From Pirellulaceae bacterium (GTDB lineage Bacteria > Planctomycetota > Planctomycetia > Pirellulales > Pirellulaceae): DNA of 19,294 nt. The position numbers and the translations under genes are program-made. The stretch covers positions 1-19,294 of the forward strand of contig JABDKS010000491.1 in the NCBI GenBank assembly GCA_013002105.1, given 5' to 3'. The notes under the pieces were generated by a model, which had not been told where the DNA came from, ran no database searches, and saw only the letters and a list, made by a program, of their open reading frames with translations. Every line of letters begins with the position of its first letter. Position 1 is the first letter of the stretch. Positions 9,419-15,378 of this stretch are shown piece after piece.

Positions 9419-10888
9419 TTAGAGCGCGATGGTGACGGTTTTGCTCTCGGTATAAGCCTTCAAACCTTCCTCGCCCAATTCACGACCATAACCGCTCATC
9501 TTGAATCCGCCAAACGGTGCGGCGGCGTCAAAAACATCGTAGCAGTTGACCCAGACCGTTCCGGCCCGCACGCGTTTGGCAAAGTCGTGGGCGGTCGAAA
9601 TGTCGCGGGTCCAGACGGCAGCTGCCAATCCGTAGAACGTATTGTTGGCTCGCTGAATCATGTCTTCTTTGTCTTCAAACGTCAGTACGCTGAGCACGGG
9701 GCCAAAAATTTCGTCGGTCGCGATGGCCATCTTGTCATTGACGTTGTCAAAGATCGTCGGGGCGATGAAGTAGCCCTTGTCGCCGACACGCTGGCCACCG
9801 GCGACACAATCGGCTCCTTCGTCCTTGCCCTTGTTGATATACGACATGATTTTGTCGAACTGAGCTTGGTCGACTTGCGGTCCTTGTTGCGTGTCGGCGG
9901 CAAATGGATCGCCGACTTTGCGCTGAACGGTCAAGGCGGTCAGTTTTTCGATGAATTCATCGTGCTTGCTTTTTTCGACAAAGACACGGCTGCCGGCACA
10001 GCAACATTGACCTTGATTGAGGAAGAGACCGATGTATGCCCCCTGCACTGCCGCGTCCAAATCGGCGTCAGCAAAGATCACGTTGGGGCTCTTGCCACCA
10101 AGCTCGAACGTCAAACGTTTCAATGTGTCGGCAGAATCACGTGTGATAATTTGTGCCGTGGTGTGCTCGCCGGTAAACGCAATTTTGTCGATCAACGGAT
10201 GCTTCACACAGGCGGCACCGGCTGTGGGTCCAAAACCTGGCACGATGTTGATGACACCATCGGGAAAACCGACTTCCTTGGCCATTTGTGCCAGTCGCAA
10301 ACAGGTCAGCGGCGTTTGCTCGGCTGGTTTCATCACGATCGTACAGCCGGCCGCAAGTGCGGGTCCCCATTTCCAGGCTGTCATCAGGATCGGAAAATTC
10401 CAGGGGATGATTTGACCGGCGACCCCAATGGGTTCTCGACGGGTGTAGCAGAGGTGGTTGCCGCGGATGGGAATCGTGCTGCCGTGAATTTTGTCGGCGT
10501 AACCGGCGTAATAGCGAATGCAATCGATCGCCAGCGGCAGATCGGCAGTGCTGCTTTCGTTGAACGGTTTGCCGTTGTCCAACGTCTCCAGTCGTGCCAG
10601 GTCTTCCAATTCGGATTCCATCCGATCGGCCAATTTGTACATCAAGCGACCGCGATCGCGAGCATCCATCTTGGGCCAATCACCGGTTTCGAACGCATGG
10701 CGTGCTGCTTTGGCCGCAGCATCCACGTCCGCCGCGTCGCCTTCGGCGATTTGCGCGATTTCTTCTTCGGTCGCCGGGTTGATGGTTGCAAAGGTCTTGC
10801 CGCTGACAGCGGGAACCCATTTTCCGTCAATGAAACATTCGGTTTCGCGGATTTCCACTTGGGGTGGAGCAGATACGGTAGTCGACAT
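9419..10888 (-). CDS. Aldehyde dehydrogenase (NAD-type, ALDH1/2-like)
   Basis: A 489-aa enzyme of the ALDH superfamily that oxidises an aldehyde to a carboxylate in the cytoplasm. Catalytic features are all present: N164 (PWNFP), K187, general base E262 (FELGGKSPN), and nucleophile C296, the middle residue of QCCCAGS. E190 in KPAEQTPLT corresponds to the ALDH2 glutamate that favours NAD over NADP. The usual GSTEVG nucleotide loop reads GEHTTA at 240-245, an atypical variant. The frame continues upstream to 11062, but the ATG at 10888 is preferred: GAGG precedes it by about 9 nt, and the length then equals the family norm. A candidate -10 (TACAAT) lies 58 nt upstream. The gene stands alone, so the substrate cannot be inferred. 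C-terminal motifs ([25 protein letters not shown]) are intact. Confidence 0.96.
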   Translation of the reverse strand: MSTTVSAPPQVEIRETECFIDGKWVPAVSGKTFATINPATEEEIAQIAEGDAADVDAAAKAARHAFETGDWPKMDARDRGRLMYKLADRMESELEDLARLETLDNGKPFNESSTADLPLAIDCIRYYAGYADKIHGSTIPIRGNHLCYTRREPIGVAGQIIPWNFPILMTAWKWGPALAAGCTIVMKPAEQTPLTCLRLAQMAKEVGFPDGVINIVPGFGPTAGAACVKHPLIDKIAFTGEHTTAQIITRDSADTLKRLTFELGGKSPNVIFADADLDAAVQGAYIGLFLNQGQCCCAGSRVFVEKSKHDEFIEKLTALTVQRKVGDPFAADTQQGPQVDQAQFDKIMSYINKGKDEGADCVAGGQRVGDKGYFIAPTIFDNVNDKMAIATDEIFGPVLSVLTFEDKEDMIQRANNTFYGLAAAVWTRDISTAHDFAKRVRAGTVWVNCYDVFDAAAPFGGFKMSGYGRELGEEGLKAYTESKTVTIAL

Positions 10889-10945
10889 AACGGTCCTCGG
10901 AAGTACGAGTCGTCGAATTTGTGGATTGGTGTGTAGGGATAATCT

Positions 10946-10951
10946 ATTGTA
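10946..10951 (-). promoter_or_regulatory. Candidate -10 box of the aldehyde dehydrogenase gene
   Basis: Minus-strand TACAAT (5/6 match to TATAAT) lies 58 nt upstream of the ATG, preceded by GC. No good -35 exists at 16-18 bp. A short dyad, GCCCAA (10974-10979) with TTGGGC (10993-10998), lies just upstream and could be an operator or chance. Confidence 0.38.
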
Positions 10952-11142
10952 GCGAATTGGACTGACCCAAAGTGCCCAATGACACCCGGGCGTTGGGCAG
11001 GAAAACCGGTGATTGCGACCGGCACCGTCACCTGGCCCCTCGCCCTGAGTCGATGATTCCATTAGCGTCCGGCATCGGCTTTTACGTGAGAAGATTGTCC
11101 GGATTTTGGATCAGGTCCACTTTTGCAAGGCATGGCGTGAGA

Positions 11143-11166
11143 CGACTTAGACGGCGGACTAAGTCG
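11143..11166. repeat. Palindromic intergenic element (CGACTTAG/CTAAGTCG)
   Basis: CGACTTAG (11143-11150) and CTAAGTCG (11159-11166) form a perfect 8-bp stem with loop ACGGCGGA. It resembles dispersed short palindromes I associate with Rhodopirellula-type genomes, but only one copy is in this window, so repeat status is inferred. It opens the gene-free island between the aldehyde dehydrogenase and thiL. Confidence 0.45.
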
Positions 11167-11223
11167 CCGGAGACTATGAAAGTGCGTGAGCGGTAACGAG
11201 GTAAGTCACCTGAACGCGTCAAT

Positions 11224-11240
11224 GAAAAGCGTTGCTTTTC
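11224..11240. other. Perfect 7-bp stem-loop
   Basis: GAAAAGC (11224-11230) and GCTTTTC (11234-11240) pair around GTT. A run of seven T follows only after 8 further bases, so it could be a weak plus-strand terminator. No plus-strand gene ends here, and it is more likely part of the repeat island. Confidence 0.35.
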
Positions 11241-11259
11241 GATTTGCGTTTTTTTGAGG

Positions 11260-11323
11260 TAACCCGAAGTGTCAGCGAGGGAAAACAGATATTGACTTCG
11301 TCCCACGCTGACGCGTCGAGGTT
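11260..11323. repeat. Dispersed palindromic repeat, copy A (both arms)
   Basis: The left arm (11260-11282, containing AACCCGAAGTGTCAGCGAGG) and the right arm (11301-11323) are imperfect inverted copies: the reverse complement of the right arm reads AACCTCGACGCGTCAGCGTG. The core GTCAGCG-GGGA is shared. The same vocabulary recurs at 11543-11593 and 11661-11678, which supports a repeat family. The spacer of about 18 nt carries nothing recognisable. Confidence 0.6.
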
Positions 11324-11370
11324 GTGAATTTATTGATTCGGGCAACAAAACAGTTGCGTTTTTTGCGTCA

Positions 11371-11459
11371 CCCTCCCGCGCCGCGGGAGGGTCGGACGCG
11401 GTAGCGGCCGGGGAGGGCCCTCTCCGGGCCTGAGAGCCCGACTCTCCCAAAGGGAGAGT
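11371..11459. repeat. GC-rich multi-hairpin element
   Basis: Three hairpins lie in 89 nt. CCCTCCCGCG (11371-11380) and CGCGGGAGGG (11382-11391) form a 10-bp palindrome with one central base. GGGC (11426-11429) pairs with GCCC (11436-11439). ACTCTCCC (11441-11448) pairs perfectly with GGGAGAGT (11452-11459) around AAA. No T-tract follows on either side. The compact, very GC-rich, multi-stem form suggests a REP-like mobile palindrome rather than a terminator. Confidence 0.5.
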
Positions 11460-11521
11460 GATTCTTAATGTTCGTTTTCATTTCGTATTTTGCCGAGTCA
11501 GACTCGATGTTCATCACGAAT

Positions 11522-11539
11522 AACGCAACTTCAAAAAGC
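11522..11539 (+). repeat. 18-bp direct repeat, first copy
   Basis: AACGCAACTTCAAAAAGC occurs here and again, identically, at 11697-11714, 175 bp downstream. The flanks diverge immediately after the repeat. Here it abuts the copy B palindrome, so it may mark the boundary of a duplicated repeat unit. Confidence 0.6.
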
Positions 11540-11542
11540 ATC

Positions 11543-11593
11543 AGCGAGGGACCCACCGTACTCCGTTGTCCCTCGCTCTCGCGTCGGGCTACC
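11543..11593. repeat. Dispersed palindromic repeat, copy B
   Basis: AGCGAGGGAC (11543-11552) and GTCCCTCGCT (11568-11577) form a perfect 10-bp stem with a 15-nt loop. The right side continues into CGCGTCGGGCTACC (11580-11593), which on the minus strand reads GGTAGCCCGACGCG, the same wording as copy A. The left arm lacks that extension. A lone right arm (GACGCGTCGGGTTACCGG) follows at 11661-11678. Confidence 0.55.
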
Positions 11594-11660
11594 AATAAAA
11601 TCACAGCCTCATCGGGTTTTCAAAAACGAATGTCTTACGCAAAGACGCAAAATCAAAACT

Positions 11661-11678
11661 GACGCGTCGGGTTACCGG
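11661..11678 (-). repeat. Solo arm of the palindromic repeat, copy C
   Basis: GACGCGTCGGGTTACCGG, read on the minus strand as CCGGTAACCCGACGCGTC, matches the arm of copies A and B, but no partner arm lies beside it. Interpreted as a decayed copy. Confidence 0.45.
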
Positions 11679-11696
11679 ACACCAACTCCGATCGCA

Positions 11697-11714
11697 AACG
11701 CAACTTCAAAAAGC
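11697..11714 (+). repeat. 18-bp direct repeat, second copy
   Basis: Exact second copy of AACGCAACTTCAAAAAGC, 143 nt before the thiL start. From here to 11857 I see no gene, no convincing promoter and no thiamine riboswitch. There is a CCCCGGGG palindrome just downstream. Confidence 0.6.
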
Positions 11715-11857
11715 GTTGCCCCGGGGACGATTCAACAGCCGAGGACTCCACTCGCGAACGAAGTGGCCAATCAAAAAAATCATCCAATACTTGACGCCGC
11801 GGAAAACTGGTGGCACCGCAATTTTAACGCATTAGACACACAATTCGAAAAAATCAC

Positions 11858-12775
11858 GTGGAACAATCCTTTCTTGCCTATCTTCGTGGTCGCTGCCGCT
11901 CGCTGCCTCAGGTGGCCGTTGGAATTGGTGACGATGCGGCGGTAATTGATGTCGCAACCCTTTCTCCCGTCGGCGGACAGTTGGTCGTTTGTACGGACCA
12001 GATCATTGATGGCGTCGACTTTTTATCAGCCGAACAACCACTTGCGGATGTTGGCTACAAATCGATAGCGATCAACTTGAGTGACTTGGCCGCAATGGGT
12101 GCTACACCCTCGTCGGCGCTGGTCACGCTGGCACTGCCCAAGACGAACGCGACGCAGGTTGCCGGCGAGGTCTACGAGGGGATTTTTGCGGCGGCGAGTG
12201 AGTATCAACTTGCGATCGCCGGCGGCGATTTGTCAACGCACGACGGACCCTTGTCGATCAGTGTCACGTTGATTGGCGGCGTGCCCGCGGACGGTGCTTG
12301 GTTGAGGAGTGGTGCGGAGGAAGGTGACGCAATTATCGTCAGCGGGTTTGTCGGCGGTAGCTTGCGAGGTCGTCATTTGCGTCCGAGTCCGCGTATTGAT
12401 CTAGCCGATCAACTGCGGAAATTAGTCGACGTGCATGCAGCGATTGATATCAGCGACGGACTGTCACTGGACCTGGATCGACTGTGTGCGTCCAGTCATG
12501 TGGGTGCGGAATTGAGCATCGAGCGGATTCCGATTCACGACGATGCGATCATATTGTCAGAAGAATCCGGCCGCACTCCGCTGGAGCACGCTTGGTCTGA
12601 CGGCGAAGATTTTGAGTTGATTTTGACAATGAGCCAAAGTGATGCCGATAAGATTCTGGCCATGGAATTGGGCGTAGAATTGACTCAAATCGGAAACATC
12701 GTCGGTCGCACTGGATTGTGGAAACGAACGACCGGCAAGTTCGTTCGTCTTTCGCCGCAAGGCTATCTGCATTAA
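11858..12775 (+). CDS. thiL: Thiamine-monophosphate kinase, GTG start
   Basis: ThiL makes thiamine diphosphate from thiamine monophosphate and ATP in the cytoplasm. The 305-aa protein shows the AIR-synthase-like fold signatures in order: GIGDDAAV at 22-29, D47 (CTDQIIDGVDF), AINLSDLAAMGATP at 71-84, GGDLS at 122-126, RHLRPSPRI at 172-180, AIDISDGLSLDLDRL at 195-209 and WSDGEDFEL at 246-254. It is slightly shorter than E. coli ThiL (about 325), mainly before RHLRPSPRI, where the family tolerates gaps. The start is GTG at 11858: a TAA lies in frame at 11825-11827, no ATG falls between, and the N-terminus MEQSFLAYL aligns with the family. There is no clear Shine-Dalgarno and no TPP riboswitch upstream. 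The next gene begins 26 nt later, suggesting co-transcription. Confidence 0.94.
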   Translation: MEQSFLAYLRGRCRSLPQVAVGIGDDAAVIDVATLSPVGGQLVVCTDQIIDGVDFLSAEQPLADVGYKSIAINLSDLAAMGATPSSALVTLALPKTNATQVAGEVYEGIFAAASEYQLAIAGGDLSTHDGPLSISVTLIGGVPADGAWLRSGAEEGDAIIVSGFVGGSLRGRHLRPSPRIDLADQLRKLVDVHAAIDISDGLSLDLDRLCASSHVGAELSIERIPIHDDAIILSEESGRTPLEHAWSDGEDFELILTMSQSDADKILAMELGVELTQIGNIVGRTGLWKRTTGKFVRLSPQGYLH

Positions 12776-12801
12776 CGGCTACCCGAACGAATCGGCAAGC
12801 A

Positions 12802-13185
12802 ATGAATACCGAGCAAATTGAAATCTTGGATTTGACCAAAGACTTGTTGCACGCGATCACTCAGGCTGACTGGGCAGCGTACAAAGAATTGTGCGACGAT
12901 GATTTGACTGCTTGCGAACCCGAGGCACATCAGCATTTGGTTCAAGGGATGGAGTTTCATAAGCACTATTTCGACATGGCCGATGCGTCACCTTATGTCG
13001 GTGTGACCACCACTCTGAGCAATCCACACGTGCGAATGATGGGTGATGCGGCGGTGATCGTTTATGTGCGATTAACCCAGCGCATTGGAGCGGACGGAAA
13101 GAGCAGCACGACAGCGATGCAGGAAACACGGGTTTGGCAGCGAGTGGACGGGCAATGGCAACACGTCCATTTTCACCGCTCGTAG
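12802..13185 (+). CDS. Stand-alone CaMKII association (hub) domain protein, NTF2-like
   Basis: The 127-aa protein consists almost entirely of the domain that oligomerises animal CaMKII (CaMKII_AD, NTF2/SnoaL-like cone fold). Matching stretches are LTACEPEAHQHLVQGMEFHK (35-54), NPHV (74-77), VRLTQ (89-93), ETRVWQRVDGQWQHVHFHRS (108-127). Residues equivalent to the animal hub ligand pocket appear kept: H53, R90, R110 and R126, with the same spacing between the three arginines as I recall for human CaMKII alpha. There is no kinase domain, signal peptide or membrane segment, so it is probably a cytoplasmic homo-oligomer that may bind a small carboxylate; this is inference. The frame is open upstream into thiL, but the ATG at 12802 fits the domain start. 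It follows thiL by 26 nt. Bacterial homologues are known; their role is not. Confidence 0.9.
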   Translation: MNTEQIEILDLTKDLLHAITQADWAAYKELCDDDLTACEPEAHQHLVQGMEFHKHYFDMADASPYVGVTTTLSNPHVRMMGDAAVIVYVRLTQRIGADGKSSTTAMQETRVWQRVDGQWQHVHFHRS

Positions 13186-13205
13186 ACGACTGGAATCTGA
13201 CACCG

Positions 13206-13220
13206 CGATCCGTCGGATCG
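13206..13220 (+). other. Short stem-loop after the hub gene
   Basis: CGATCC (13206-13211) and GGATCG (13215-13220) pair perfectly around GTC, 20 nt past the hub-gene stop. No T-run follows. It may be an inefficient terminator or processing site between the thiL pair and the lactonase gene. Confidence 0.25.
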
Positions 13221-13296
13221 AGCAAGCCGTTGGGGTTGGGTTTATGATGTCGCGTTACGTTGTTTCGCGATCGTCGCTTCCTCAGGAAACCCAGCC

Positions 13297-14472
13297 ATGA
13301 TTTCTCTTTCGTGCATGATCACTACCGGCAAGCTCATGCCTGTCGTCCTTTTGCTTGCTGTCTTATTGGGGGTAATGCTACCTGCAGGTGCCGCGTCCGC
13401 TGAATCGGTTGACGTTTGGTTTGGCACGACCACGCCGCGAAACGGATTGAGCAAAGGGATTTATCACGCCAGGTTTGACACCGAGTCCGGAAAATTGACG
13501 ACGCCCGAGTTGGCCGCGGAGGTGGGCAGTCCCGGGTTCTTGGCACTGCATCCCAATGGCGATGTCCTGTACGCGGTCGGCACGCAGGAGGGAAAGCCGG
13601 CTGTGTCGGCTTTTAAAATCGACAAGCAATCTTCGCAGTCAAAATTGACGCTGCTGAACTTTGTCGACATTGGCGACGGTGGCGCCGCGCACGTCTCGGT
13701 TGATCGTACCGGCAGCGTTTTGTTGACGGCACAGTACGGTGGCGGGTCGACCGCACTGTTCGAATTGGCTGACGATGGCAGCATTGAATCACGGCGACAG
13801 TTGGTGAAGCATCAGGGAGGCTCCGGCGTCGTGGACCGTCGGCAAGACAAGCCGCATGCTCACTGGACCGGAACATCACCGGACAATCGATTTGCGTTTG
13901 TTCCTGATTTGGGTTTGGACAAGGTGGTGATTTACAAGCTGGATGTCGACCAGCCGAAGCTACAACCGCACGGATATGGCGTTTGCCCGCCCGGTGGTGG
14001 TCCCCGGCACATGAAATTTCATCCCAATGGCAAGGTCATTTATGTGCTCAATGAGTTGGCATTGTCGATCACCGCGTTTGGATACGACGCGGATGCGGGC
14101 ACGATGACACCATTTCAAACCATCGAGACAATCAGCGAAGCCGTCAAAGCGAAGGAGACGTTTAATAGCGCATCGGAAATCCGCGTGCATCCCTCGGGCA
14201 AGTTTGTTTATTCGGCCAACCGAGGTCATGATTCGATTAGCGTGTTTCGCGTCGACGGATCGAGCGGCGAGCTGTCATCGGTGGAAACCGAGCCGATCCG
14301 AGGTGGGTGGCCCCGCAATTTTAATATTGATCCGACCGGGAAATGGATCGTTGCTGCTGGTCGTGACAGTAACACTGCAACGGTATTCCAGATCGATCAG
14401 CAATCTGGCGAACTGACATTCATTCGCGAAACCGCAATGGTTCCGACACCGATTTGCGTCCTGTTTCGGTAG
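13297..14472 (+). CDS. Exported lactonase-family beta-propeller (6-phosphogluconolactonase-like)
   Basis: The 391-aa protein begins with a Sec-type signal peptide: a lysine at 12, hydrophobic core about 14-29, and likely cleavage after ASA at 35. A seven-bladed propeller of the lactonase family (PF10282, E. coli YbhE/Pgl type) fills the rest. Family motifs seen: PGFLALHPNGDVLYAV, PHAHWTGTSPDNRFAFVPDL, GGGPRHMKFHPNGKVIYVLN, SEIRVHPSGKFVYSANRGHD, and GGWPRNFNIDPTGKWIVAAG. Blade repeats such as HPNGK/DPTGK are clear. E. coli Pgl is cytoplasmic and acts in the pentose phosphate pathway; export here argues for another lactone, perhaps an aldonolactone or polysaccharide product. The start at 13297 has AGGAAA upstream; in-frame ATGs at codons 7 and 14 would shorten but keep the signal. 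It is 111 nt after the hub gene and may be separately transcribed. Confidence 0.9.
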   Translation: MISLSCMITTGKLMPVVLLLAVLLGVMLPAGAASAESVDVWFGTTTPRNGLSKGIYHARFDTESGKLTTPELAAEVGSPGFLALHPNGDVLYAVGTQEGKPAVSAFKIDKQSSQSKLTLLNFVDIGDGGAAHVSVDRTGSVLLTAQYGGGSTALFELADDGSIESRRQLVKHQGGSGVVDRRQDKPHAHWTGTSPDNRFAFVPDLGLDKVVIYKLDVDQPKLQPHGYGVCPPGGGPRHMKFHPNGKVIYVLNELALSITAFGYDADAGTMTPFQTIETISEAVKAKETFNSASEIRVHPSGKFVYSANRGHDSISVFRVDGSSGELSSVETEPIRGGWPRNFNIDPTGKWIVAAGRDSNTATVFQIDQQSGELTFIRETAMVPTPICVLFR

Positions 14473-14784
14473 GTTCACACCCACTCGGTCGTTTTCGCCA
14501 TTTCCGTGACGCAACGGGGCAACTGAACAGCCGTCAACCTGACCGCGGTATGCCGTTGGGCTGTCGTGACGATTATTCCGAATCCGCGGATGAAACGACG
14601 TTGTGATCGAACGCGGATAACCAATCATCGCTTCGGATGTCAAGAAATTTCGAACGGATCGGTCGACGCGATGGTGCTGTGACTACACTGCGTTGATGTT
14701 TCAAACGGACCGGTTGGCATTGGCGCCGACCGGACCAACAACGCTTTCGCACGGGTTGTTCCTTGAAAATGCACCTGGAGTAGC
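14473..14784 (+). promoter_or_regulatory. 312-nt leader region of the small secreted protein gene
   Basis: This stretch contains no credible gene. ACAGCC (about 14527) can pair with GGCTGT about 30 nt later, a loose structure after the lactonase stop. TACACT near 14690 is a possible -10 without a good -35. A strong stem-loop occupies 14707-14736. GGAG lies about 6 nt before the ATG at 14785. Confidence 0.3.
14707..14736 (+). promoter_or_regulatory. Stable stem-loop in the 5' leader
   Basis: GGACCGGTTGGC (14707-14718) pairs with GCCGACCGGACC (14725-14736) over 12 positions, with one A-A mismatch and one G-U pair, around a 6-nt loop. It starts 78 nt before the small-protein ATG. It could be an mRNA stabiliser, an RNA-binding site or a DNA operator; there is no T-run, so it is not a terminator. 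Confidence 0.45.
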
Positions 14785-15021
14785 ATGATGAAGAAGTTAT
14801 TGATTGCGACCGTTGCCGCTGCGGCATTGACGGTTGGAAGCACCGCGTCGGCAAGCGAAGCGCCCGCGGTACCCGTGCAAATTCCAACTCAAGTGGTTGT
14901 GGATTTGGATACCAATGCTGTTGCAGCACGTCGCGTGCGAGTGTTCGGCATTTTTGGTCGTTTGATCGAATTGGAGCGTCGCAAAAACGCTTGGTTGCGT
15001 CGTGCTTTTCTGAACGGCTAA
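14785..15021 (+). CDS. Small secreted cationic protein, unknown family
   Basis: A 78-codon gene with a clean signal peptide: MMKK, a hydrophobic core to about residue 18, and a likely cleavage after ASA at 23. The mature part of about 55 residues starts acidic and proline-rich (SEAPAVPVQIP). It ends in a strongly basic, amphipathic-looking stretch at 49-78 (RRVRVFGIFGRLIELERRKN and following), with nine positive and two negative charges. GGAG precedes the tandem ATG codons (14785 and 14788), and a strong terminator follows 30 nt after the stop, so this is a well-defined single-gene transcript. I recognise no family. A membrane- or polymer-binding peptide, envelope protein or antimicrobial-type peptide are all possible and untested. 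Its coding status is supported by the signal peptide, the Shine-Dalgarno and the terminator. Confidence 0.75.
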   Translation: MMKKLLIATVAAAALTVGSTASASEAPAVPVQIPTQVVVDLDTNAVAARRVRVFGIFGRLIELERRKNAWLRRAFLNG

Positions 15022-15050
15022 TGATCAACGGTTGATCGTCAAAAGACAAA

Positions 15051-15087
15051 AGGTGTCCGCGTGAGTTTCGCGCGGGCACCTTTTTTT
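15051..15087 (+). terminator. Rho-independent terminator of the small secreted protein gene
   Basis: AGGTGTCCGCG (15051-15061) pairs with CGCGGGCACCT (15071-15081), an 11-bp stem with one G-U pair and a 9-nt loop, followed by T15081-T15087. An A-rich tract before it (15041-15050) gives TTTTGTCTTTT on the other strand, so it may also stop read-through from dnaE. Confidence 0.88.
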
Positions 15088-15148
15088 GTTGGGGCGAACG
15101 GTAATTGGCGAGAGCATTTTTAGTAATGTCGTCGTCCATTGCGCGCGA

Positions 15149-15222
15149 GGAAAAGGGGTCAGGAATCAATAGTGCGAAGCACCCTCCGGGCCATTTGGCT
15201 ATTGATTCCTGACCCCTTTTCC
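15149..15222. repeat. REP/RAYT-type perfect 24-bp inverted repeat
   Basis: The arms at 15149-15172 and 15199-15222 are perfect inverted complements; the left arm contains AAAAGGGGTCAGGAATCAAT. The 26-nt centre can itself fold (CCC-TCC-GGG). GGGGTCAGGA(A/G)TC palindromes are, as far as I know, common in bacteria carrying REP-associated tyrosine transposases, and this looks like a non-autonomous copy. No transposase gene and no obvious target duplication are in the window. It sits in the convergent gap between the small-protein terminator and dnaE. Confidence 0.72.
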
Positions 15223-15247
15223 GACTCGTCCCACATCATTCGTAAAA

Positions 15248-15369
15248 ATGCTCTACGTTTGTTTAACTTGTGGTCAGGAGCTGTTTTCAAAGCGACTTTG
15301 CCAGGACAGGTCCCGACTTGCGGCAAGTGCTGCGAAGTTCACAGATCGGTGCTAGAACGACGTTCGTGA
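15248..15369 (+). pseudogene. Frameshifted mini zinc-ribbon ORF
   Basis: From the ATG at 15248 one frame reads MLYVCLTCGQELFSK. At about 15288-15292 the reading must shift by one base to continue as ATLPGQVPTCGKCCEVHRSV, ending with TGA at 15367-15369. Joined, this gives C-x2-C-x16-C-x2-C, exactly the spacing of the small zinc ribbons abundant in planctomycetes (typically CPxCG...CPxC). Without the shift, the first frame ends at a TAG about 30 codons on with only one CxxC. It could be a decayed gene, a sequencing indel or, less likely, programmed frameshifting at TTTTCAAAG. The product would be about 40 residues. It lies 9 nt from the dnaE stop on the opposite strand. The match is short, hence modest confidence. 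Confidence 0.42.
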
Positions 15370-15378
15370 CCAGGCTCT

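Noticed and set aside
9386..10936. 516-codon plus-strand open frame
   Set aside because: It is wholly antisense to the aldehyde dehydrogenase, has no recognisable domain, and arises from the codon bias of the real gene.
10889..11062. 58-residue N-terminal extension of the aldehyde dehydrogenase
   Set aside because: The ATG at 10888 has a Shine-Dalgarno and gives normal family length; the extension contains the promoter candidate.
11419..11460. Possible TPP riboswitch upstream of thiL (GGGCCTGAGAGCCC contains CTGAGA)
   Set aside because: The second conserved half (ACCTGATCTGGATAATG-like) is absent, the site is 400 nt from thiL, and the segment is explained by a GC-rich multi-hairpin repeat.
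11082..11604. Two minus-strand frames (11082-11450 and 11368-11604) in the gap before thiL
   Set aside because: They consist largely of palindromic repeat sequence, overlap each other, and show no domain or start signal.
11490..11945. 151-codon plus-strand frame running into thiL
   Set aside because: It reads through repeats and overlaps thiL in another frame; the composition is non-coding.
14573..15169. 198-codon minus-strand frame opposite the small secreted protein gene
   Set aside because: Arginine-, serine- and glutamine-rich random-looking composition; it crosses the terminator and part of the inverted repeat.
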